64,000 nucleotides of DNA from JBOGOC01 sp050747525 (GTDB lineage: Bacteria > Acidobacteriota > Polarisedimenticolia > JACPZX01 > DASXTC01), in the NCBI GenBank assembly GCA_050747525.1, contig JBOGOC010000062.1:1-64000 (forward strand), read 5' to 3'. Every line of letters begins with the position of its first letter. Within the stretch, counting starts at the first letter, position 1. Of this stretch, positions 58,563-64,000 are shown one piece after another. The notes beneath the pieces are model-generated. The model ran no database searches. It had not been told where the DNA came from and was given only the letters and a program-made list of their open reading frames with translations. Position numbers and translations under genes: made by a program.

Positions 58563-60332
58563 GTGGGAAAGCCTGCCGCCAGCAAGACCACCACGCGCCG
58601 CGCCGCCGCCGCGCGCCCCGCCGCCGGGAAGCCGAAGCGCGTGCAACTGGGCCTCTTCGAAGAGGCCGCCCCGACCGCGAAGGCGGGCAAGGGGAAAAAG
58701 GTCGCGCCCGCACCCGAGCAGCCCATACCCGAGCCGGCCGCTCCCCGTGAGCCCAAGCCCGCCAGGGGCGCGGCGCGACGCCGCGAGACCGCCGAGAGCC
58801 TCGCCTCGCGCCAGCGCGAGATCTCGGTGTCGGAGTTCTTCACCAAGAACCGCCATCTGCTGGGATTCGACAACCCGGCCAAGGCCCTGCTGACCGCCAT
58901 CAAGGAGGCGGTGGACAACTCCCTGGACGCCTGCGAGGAAGCCGGGATCCTGCCGGACCTCAAGGTGATCATCCGCGAGGTGTCCGAGGACAGGTTTCGC
59001 ATCGTGGTGGAGGACAACGGCCCCGGGATCGTGAAGCAACAGGTCCCGCGCATCTTCGGCAAGCTGCTGTACGGATCGAAGTTCCACGTCCTCAAGCAGT
59101 CCCGCGGCCAGCAGGGGATCGGCATCTCGGCCGCCGGCATGTACAGCCAGCTGACCACGGGAAAGCCCGTGAAGATCATCTCGCGCACGGGGAAGGGAAA
59201 GCCCGCCCACATCTACGAGATTCACATCGACACGCGCAAGAACGCCCCGGAGGTGAAGAGTGAAGGGGTGATCGAATGGGTCCCCGACCACGGCACGAGC
59301 GTGGAGATGGAGCTGCAGGCCACCTACAAGAAGGGCCGGCGCTCTGTGGACGACTACGTCGCCCAGACGGCCCTGGCCAACCCCCACGCCGCCATCACCT
59401 ACATCGATCCCAAGGGGGAGACGTTCGAGTATCCCCGCATCACGGACGCGCTTCCGCACGAGCCGGTCCCCATCAAGCCGCATCCCTACGGCGTGGAGCT
59501 GGGCTATCTCATCAAGATGATGAAGGAGACCCGCGCCCGGAATCTGCGCGGGGCCCTGCAGTCGGACTTCTCGCGCGTCAGCGGCAAGGTGGCCGACGAG
59601 ATCGCCGCCGCGGCCGGGCTGCGCCCGGAGGCCCGCCCGCACGGCCTGAGCCCCGACGAGGTGGAGCGCATGTACCGCGCCATCCCCAAGGTGCGGATCA
59701 TGAGCCCGCCCGCGAGCTGCCTGTCTCCCATCGGGGAGGAGCTCATCCGCGAAGGGCTCACCAAGATGATCCCCGAATGCGACTTCTACGCGTCGGTGAC
59801 GCGCAGCCCGGCCGTCTATCGAGGCAATCCGTTCCAGGTCGAGGCGGGGCTGGCCTACGGCGGCAAGCTGCCGGCCGACGAGCTGATCGACCTGTGGCGC
59901 TTCGCCAACCGCGTGCCGCTGCAGTACCAGCAGGCGGCGTGCGCCATCACCCGGTCGGTCATCCTGAACGACTGGAAGAAGTACGGGCTGCAGCATCCGC
60001 GCGGCGCGCTGCCCACCGCCCCCATGGTGCTGTTCGTGCACATGGCCTCGGCCTGGGTGCCGTTCACGTCGGAGAGCAAGGAAGCCATCGCGTCGTACCC
60101 GGAGATCGTGAAGGAAATTCGACTCGCGCTTCAGGAGTGCGGCCGCCGGCTGGGCGGGTGGATCCGCCACCGCCGCCGCGAAGAGGACGCGGAGAAGAAG
60201 CGGTCCTACATCGAGAAGTACATCCCGCACATCGGCATCGCCCTTCGTGAGATCCTGGGCTTCCCCGCCAAGGAAGAGGCCCGCGTGGTGGCGACCTTGA
60301 AGGACACCCTGGAGCGCAGCCGCACCCTCTGA
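58563..60332 (+). CDS. top6B: DNA topoisomerase VI subunit B
   Basis: The 589-residue GHKL ATPase subunit of a type IIB topoisomerase has a Lys/Ala/Pro-rich N-terminal extension (1-80). The Bergerat fold follows: IKEAVDNSLDACEEAG (Glu115, Asn119), VVEDNGPGIVKQQVPRIFGKLLYGSKFH (Asp151) and SRGQQGIGISAAGMYS (180-195). The H2TH-like and transducer regions follow, with GNPFQVEAGLAYGGKLP and LMRFANRVPL-type segments. It closes around DNA in an ATP-dependent clamp. The GTG start is supported by GAGGAGA. The subunit A gene follows 19 bases later. Topo VI is mainly archaeal and plant, with scattered bacterial cases. Confidence 0.92.
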   Translation: MGKPAASKTTTRRAAAARPAAGKPKRVQLGLFEEAAPTAKAGKGKKVAPAPEQPIPEPAAPREPKPARGAARRRETAESLASRQREISVSEFFTKNRHLLGFDNPAKALLTAIKEAVDNSLDACEEAGILPDLKVIIREVSEDRFRIVVEDNGPGIVKQQVPRIFGKLLYGSKFHVLKQSRGQQGIGISAAGMYSQLTTGKPVKIISRTGKGKPAHIYEIHIDTRKNAPEVKSEGVIEWVPDHGTSVEMELQATYKKGRRSVDDYVAQTALANPHAAITYIDPKGETFEYPRITDALPHEPVPIKPHPYGVELGYLIKMMKETRARNLRGALQSDFSRVSGKVADEIAAAAGLRPEARPHGLSPDEVERMYRAIPKVRIMSPPASCLSPIGEELIREGLTKMIPECDFYASVTRSPAVYRGNPFQVEAGLAYGGKLPADELIDLWRFANRVPLQYQQAACAITRSVILNDWKKYGLQHPRGALPTAPMVLFVHMASAWVPFTSESKEAIASYPEIVKEIRLALQECGRRLGGWIRHRRREEDAEKKRSYIEKYIPHIGIALREILGFPAKEEARVVATLKDTLERSRTL

Positions 60333-60351
60333 GGCGGCGTGGAGGCAAGGC

Positions 60352-61437
60352 GTGGCACGTGGAACGGTGGACAAGATCAAGCACCAGGCGGCTGACGTCC
60401 ACAGCCGCATCCTGAAGAAGCAGAAGCCCAGCCTCAAGTTCCCGCTGCGCTCGCTGTCCAACGTGCGCTACGACCCCAAGCACGGATACCTGGAGATGCG
60501 CGGGCGCAAGAAGGAGCGCACGCTGACGGTTTCCACCGTCAAGACCTTCGCGCAGACCCTGCGCATGATGGCCCTGTCCAAGGAGCTGGTGGAGCAGGAC
60601 GACATCGCCACCAAGAGAGAGGCCTACTACGTCAGCAAGAACTGGGACGAGTGCCGCTTCCTGGAGCAGACCGAGTCCGACACGGTGATGGACGACGTGG
60701 AGGCCCTGTTCGAGGTGAACCGCGAGCAGCTCGGCTTCATCCCCGAGGAGAAGGGGGGTGAGGTGGCCGGCAAGCTCTTCATCCTGGACAAGGACACCGA
60801 CACCGGCAAGACGCTGCGCATCGACTGCACCAAGTTCGGCTCGGGCGCCTATTCGATCCCCATCTCGGTCGAGCACCTGAAGTTCGAGACCGACGCGAAG
60901 TTCATCCTGGCCATCGAGACCGCCGGCATGTTCCAGCGCCTGGTGAAGCACAACTACTGGAAGAAGGCCGGTTGCATCCTGGTGTCGATGGGCGGGGTGC
61001 CCACGCGGGCGTGCCGCCGGTTCATCCGGCGGATGGCCGACTTCAAGAAGATCCCCGTGTACGTGTTCGTGGACGGCGACCCGTACGGAATCTCCAACAT
61101 CTACCGCACGCTCAAGGTGGGGTCGGGCAACGCCGCGCACCTCAACGAGTACTTCTGCGTGCCTCAGGCCAGCTTCCTGGGGATCACGCCTCAGGACATC
61201 GTGGACTACAAGCTCCCCACGCACCCGCTCAAGGACGTGGACATCAAGCGCGCCCGCGACGCCATCAAGAACGACCCCTTCTTCCAGCACCACAAGAAGT
61301 GGGTGGCGGCGATGGAGCACCTGCTGCAGATGGGCGTGCGCGCCGAGCAGCAGGCGCTGGCCAAGCACGGGCTGAACTACGTCATCGACGAGTACCTGCC
61401 CCAGAAGCTGGCGCACACCGAGCGTTTCCTGCCGTAG
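60352..61437 (+). CDS. top6A: DNA topoisomerase VI subunit A (Spo11-like)
   Basis: The 361-residue DNA-cleaving subunit has a winged-helix CAP domain with the catalytic tyrosine in ATKREAYYVSKNW (Tyr92 or Tyr93). The Toprim domain supplies the Mg-binding acids Glu189 (FILAIETAGMF) and Asp241/Asp243 (VFVDGDPYGI). It makes the double-strand break, covalently attached to DNA, while subunit B supplies ATP-driven opening. The GTG start follows GGAGGCAAGG. Together with top6B it forms a complete topo VI operon. Confidence 0.93.
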   Translation: MARGTVDKIKHQAADVHSRILKKQKPSLKFPLRSLSNVRYDPKHGYLEMRGRKKERTLTVSTVKTFAQTLRMMALSKELVEQDDIATKREAYYVSKNWDECRFLEQTESDTVMDDVEALFEVNREQLGFIPEEKGGEVAGKLFILDKDTDTGKTLRIDCTKFGSGAYSIPISVEHLKFETDAKFILAIETAGMFQRLVKHNYWKKAGCILVSMGGVPTRACRRFIRRMADFKKIPVYVFVDGDPYGISNIYRTLKVGSGNAAHLNEYFCVPQASFLGITPQDIVDYKLPTHPLKDVDIKRARDAIKNDPFFQHHKKWVAAMEHLLQMGVRAEQQALAKHGLNYVIDEYLPQKLAHTERFLP

Positions 61438-61445
61438 TCACGGAT

Positions 61446-62129
61446 TCACACGGGCGCAATGGGCTGCGGTCTTCCCGGCGGCCTTGTGTGGAGCGACAGC
61501 CCGAGCGCGCGGCATCGAGGCGAAGCGAGGACCCACCGCCTTCCCAGCGCGCCCATCACCACGATGCGGCCGACGTCGCGGTATCCCATGCGATGCACGG
61601 AGCGCATGGAGTTGAAGTTGTTGGCCTCCACGAACGAGACCAGGCCCCGGCGGCCCTCTTCCGCGTAGCTCATCAGGGCGCTGGCCATGCCGCGCGCGTG
61701 AAGCCTGAGTCCGCGGTACTCGGGGTGGGTGAACCCCTTGTACATGTAGACCCAGCTCGGCGCGAAGCGCAGCGCGAGGTCTTCGGTGACGGCGGTCTCT
61801 TTGCTCGAATACCATCCGTAGGCGGCCAGCCGATCGTCGTCCAGGATCGCCATGCAACGGTCGCCTTTCTCCAGGGCCTGATCCAGGAACCGCTGCGTCA
61901 TCTCGTTCATCGGGTCCTGCGCATGCCGGCGAAGCGTCCGCTCGTCGAGGAACCGGGGACGCCAGTCGTCCTCGACCAGGAACCCCGGGGCGAGCGACTC
62001 GGGAGTCAGGATCATCATCTGCAGGACCATGAACCGGGCCGGCCGGTTGATGAACCTGTAGGCGATGTCGAAGAGCGCCCCGCCGAGCCCGGCGTTCCGG
62101 ATGTCGCGGCGCAGATCCTGGAGGTTCAT
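61446..62129 (-). CDS. GNAT-type N-acetyltransferase-like protein
   Basis: The 227-residue protein has a GNAT core at about 95-200 (RCMAILDDDRLAAYGWYSS, then MYKGFTHPEYRGLRLHARGMASALMSYAEEGRRGLVSFVEANNFNSMRSVHRMGY). The R-G-x-x-L-H-A-R-G segment is the likely acetyl-CoA pyrophosphate loop and the N-x-x-S-x-x-x-x-x-x-x-G end is typical. The N-terminal 90 residues are not recognised. The substrate is unknown. It converges with top6A, eight bases away. Confidence 0.7.
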   Translation of the reverse strand: MNLQDLRRDIRNAGLGGALFDIAYRFINRPARFMVLQMMILTPESLAPGFLVEDDWRPRFLDERTLRRHAQDPMNEMTQRFLDQALEKGDRCMAILDDDRLAAYGWYSSKETAVTEDLALRFAPSWVYMYKGFTHPEYRGLRLHARGMASALMSYAEEGRRGLVSFVEANNFNSMRSVHRMGYRDVGRIVVMGALGRRWVLASPRCRALGLSLHTRPPGRPQPIAPV

Positions 62130-62460
62130 GCCGGCCTCTCACGCGCAGGGTAACGGGCGACGCACGCCGGGCGGCGGCCCGGGCAGGCGTCATATGGACG
62201 ATGTTTTAGATGGTTTCCCGGACCCCGGCCATCCGGACTATCCCTGTGGGGAGTCTCAGGCTGGACCTGACCGCGAGTTCCAGGCGCCTGGCGCTGGAAA
62301 GCTGGCAACCTGGGAACGGAGCGCGGGCTGCGTGAGCGCCCAACGACATCGTGGGAAACGTTCTTGCTCTTTGCTCCGAACACGCTTAGACTGGCCCTAC
62401 CCACTGCGCTTCGATTCACATCCGCTCAGTGCACGTCGTCGTCGCTTAGTCATCCGCGCG
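62130..62460. other. Non-coding stretch, no supported gene
   Basis: 331 bases after the acetyltransferase start contain only short frames that look like noise. An AT-richer patch (GTTTTAGATGGTTTCC near 62202-62217) is present. I see no clear promoter, RNA or repeat. Confidence 0.3.
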
Positions 62461-62640
62461 TCACCGAATCCGTTCCCGACAACGCCACCGTCGAGAAGTG
62501 TCATGACAACCTCGACTTCCAGCGCGGCGTGCAGACGTACCTCAACGCCTTGCCCGCGGTCTCCACGAAGGGGCTCTCGGCCCCGCGAACCAGGTCGTCC
62601 GCATCCAGGACGTAGAAGCTGCCGGACATTGAGAAGGTGA
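62461..62640 (+). pseudogene. Relic of a DUF1254-domain gene
   Basis: A short frame reads VPDNATVEKCHDNLDFQRGV then QTYLNALPAVSTKGL, which matches the usual opening of DUF1254 proteins (TVEKxYDNLDFQRGVQ.fLN.lPaaS). The frame soon hits a stop. In the next frame GPANQVVRIQD continues as DUF1254 proteins would, so a frameshift is likely. No start, no signal peptide and no DUF1214 partner are present. It directly precedes the sulfatase gene and is best read as a decayed gene fragment. Confidence 0.6.
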
Positions 62641-62687
62641 AGCGACCGGGTCGACCTCGCAAATCGTGAAGACAGCTGGAGGACACA

Positions 62688-64000
62688 ATGACCCTGAAGG
62701 CCTCCCTCATCTCCGTCGCACTCTGTGCAGCAGTTGTGGGCTGCTCGCAGGACAGCTCGCAGGACAGCTCGTCGTCCGACTTACGTCACGCATCCGCACC
62801 CGCATCCGCAAACCCGCAAGGCGAGCACGCGACTGGCGAACCTGGCTCGCCCACCGCGACGACGACGATCGCCGGCAACCAGCTTCCGCCGCCGGCGCCG
62901 GAATTCGGCGGAGTGATCAAGGCCAGCGCCGTGGATTCGAAGCCCTGGTGGCCGCCGCGCGTTGTTCCGCCCAAGGGCGCGCCCAACGTGCTGCTGATCA
63001 TGACGGACGATCAGGGATACGGTGTCTCCGGCACGTTCGGCGGAGTGATCCCGACGCCGGCCATGGACCGCGTCGCCAAAATGGGGTTGCGCTACACGCA
63101 GTTCCACTCGACGTCCTTGTGCTCGCCAACGCGGGCGGCACTGATCACCGGCCGCAATCATCACTCCGTGGGATTCGGCATCATCTCCGAGCAATCAACG
63201 GGATTTCCCGGGTACGACTCGGTGATCGGCGTGGACAACGCGACGATCGGCACGATTCTCAAGGAGAACGGCTACGCGACATCGTGGTTCGGCAAGAATC
63301 ACAACACGCCAAGCTATCAGTACAGCGCCGCCGGGCCGTTCGATCAGTGGCCGCAGGGGATGGGCTTCGAATACTTTTACGGCTTCATGGGCGGCGAGTC
63401 GGACCAGTGGACGCCGTATCTCTTCCAGAACACGTCCCAGGTGTTTCCGTGGCGCGGCCGGTCCGATTACAACCTGACGACCGACCTGGCCGACGAAGCG
63501 ATCGCGCACTTGAAGCGGCTCGAGGCGACCGCGCCCGGGAAGCCGTTCTTCCTCTATCTGGTCCCCGGCGGCACGCACTCGCCGCACCAGCCCAAGAGGG
63601 AGTGGAGAGACAAATTCAAGGGGAAATTCGACATGGGCTGGAACGAGCTGCGCGAGCAGATTTTCGCGAACCAGAAAAAGTTGGGCGTGATTCCGCAGAA
63701 CACGAAGCTCACGCCCTGGCCGGATGATTTGCCCAAGTGGGACACGCTCACCGCCGAGCAGAAGAAGCTCTACGCGCGCCAGGCCGAGAACTTCGCCGGG
63801 TACGCCGCCTACACGGATCACGAGATCGGCCGCGTGATTCAAGCCGTGGAAGATCTGGGCAAGCTCGACAACACGCTGATCATCTACATAAGCGGTGACA
63901 ACGGCACCAGCCCCGAAGGCACGCTCGATGGTACGTTCAACCAGATGACCGCGTACAACGGGATCCTGACACTTCCCATGGAAGCGCAGATGAAGGCGTA
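62688..64000 (+). CDS. Lipoprotein sulfatase (arylsulfatase type), 3' end outside the window
   Basis: At least 437 codons, open to the window end. The N-terminus has a lipobox (AVVGC, Cys19) and a Ser/Pro/Thr-rich linker. The sulfatase domain starts NVLLIMTDDQGYG (metal-binding Asp pair). The maturation motif is CSPTR at residues 145-149, where Cys is converted to formylglycine, and SGDNGTSPEG supplies further metal ligands. It should hydrolyse sulfate esters at the periplasmic or outer face. GGAGG lies six bases before the ATG. The DNA looks somewhat less GC-rich than neighbours, which hints at acquisition. A formylglycine-generating enzyme must be encoded elsewhere. Confidence 0.9.
   Translation, partial: MTLKASLISVALCAAVVGCSQDSSQDSSSSDLRHASAPASANPQGEHATGEPGSPTATTTIAGNQLPPPAPEFGGVIKASAVDSKPWWPPRVVPPKGAPNVLLIMTDDQGYGVSGTFGGVIPTPAMDRVAKMGLRYTQFHSTSLCSPTRAALITGRNHHSVGFGIISEQSTGFPGYDSVIGVDNATIGTILKENGYATSWFGKNHNTPSYQYSAAGPFDQWPQGMGFEYFYGFMGGESDQWTPYLFQNTSQVFPWRGRSDYNLTTDLADEAIAHLKRLEATAPGKPFFLYLVPGGTHSPHQPKREWRDKFKGKFDMGWNELREQIFANQKKLGVIPQNTKLTPWPDDLPKWDTLTAEQKKLYARQAENFAGYAAYTDHEIGRVIQAVEDLGKLDNTLIIYISGDNGTSPEGTLDGTFNQMTAYNGILTLPMEAQMKA

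Noticed and set aside
62666..63727. 353-codon plus-strand frame overlapping the sulfatase
   Set aside because: The sulfatase frame from 62688 is open to the window end and carries all family motifs; the other frame is Arg-rich noise.
1..64000. CRISPR arrays, rRNA, tRNA and prophage genes
   Set aside because: No regularly spaced repeats, no rRNA or tRNA signatures and no phage structural genes were seen on either strand.

Overview
The window is high-GC, gene-dense bacterial chromosome. The outer-membrane and secreted repertoire suggests a Gram-negative diderm: a TonB-dependent transporter with an N-terminal carboxypeptidase-regulatory-like domain, an outer-membrane beta-barrel, an RND efflux pair, DUF1800/DUF1501 partners, LVIVD and kelch-type propeller proteins, FecR/DUF6600 proteins and the HpnCDE squalene pathway. 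Together these fit Acidobacteriota or a neighbouring deep phylum best; this placement is inference from gene content. No rRNA, tRNA, CRISPR array or intact insertion sequence was found.

Layout. 0.1-5 kb: a small membrane protein, then an overlapping pair coding for a beta-barrel and a TonB-dependent receptor. 5-6.7 kb: a secreted polysaccharide deacetylase and a lipoprotein, both minus strand. 6.8-12.3 kb: an RND adaptor, an RND pump and an alpha/beta hydrolase in one plus-strand operon. 12.5 kb: a 12-cysteine secreted mini-protein. 12.8-16.5 kb: minus-strand operon hpnC-hpnD-hpnE (squalene from farnesyl diphosphate) followed by an NTF2-like protein. 16.5-23.2 kb: PLP decarboxylase, a divergent ketoacyl synthase, flavin reductase-like and SirB1-like proteins, a MutT-type Nudix hydrolase and a dGTPase. 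23.2-35.8 kb: secreted-protein block with four paralogous PQQ-type sugar dehydrogenases surrounding a DUF1800-DUF1501-LVIVD group. 35.8-45 kb: amidohydrolase, cytochrome c, 3-hydroxyacyl-CoA dehydrogenase, an HNH protein behind an AT-rich promoter, and an ALDH / two enoyl-CoA hydratase / zinc-type dehydrogenase operon. 45-49.1 kb: a degenerate malate-dehydrogenase-like protein and secreted proteins. 49.4-54.6 kb: def-fmt-rsmB, an SH3-like protein, a candidate 6S-like RNA and rarA. 54.7-58.4 kb: a 14-repeat kelch-like protein and an MscS channel. 58.6-61.4 kb: both subunits of DNA topoisomerase VI, unusual in a bacterium. 61.4-64 kb: a GNAT protein, a relic of a DUF1254 gene and a sulfatase running off the window.

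The most notable points are these. A bacterial topoisomerase VI operon is present. The first two sugar-dehydrogenase genes are bracketed by two copies of the dgt 3' end plus promoter/leader, the second copy being a small pseudogene. A terminator-ended structured RNA lies on the minus strand between the SH3-like gene and rarA. The mini-protein has two exactly spaced CX3CX3CX6CX3C modules. An LVIVD propeller appears to be inserted inside an IPT/TIG domain. All function calls rest on motifs read by eye; no database search was possible.
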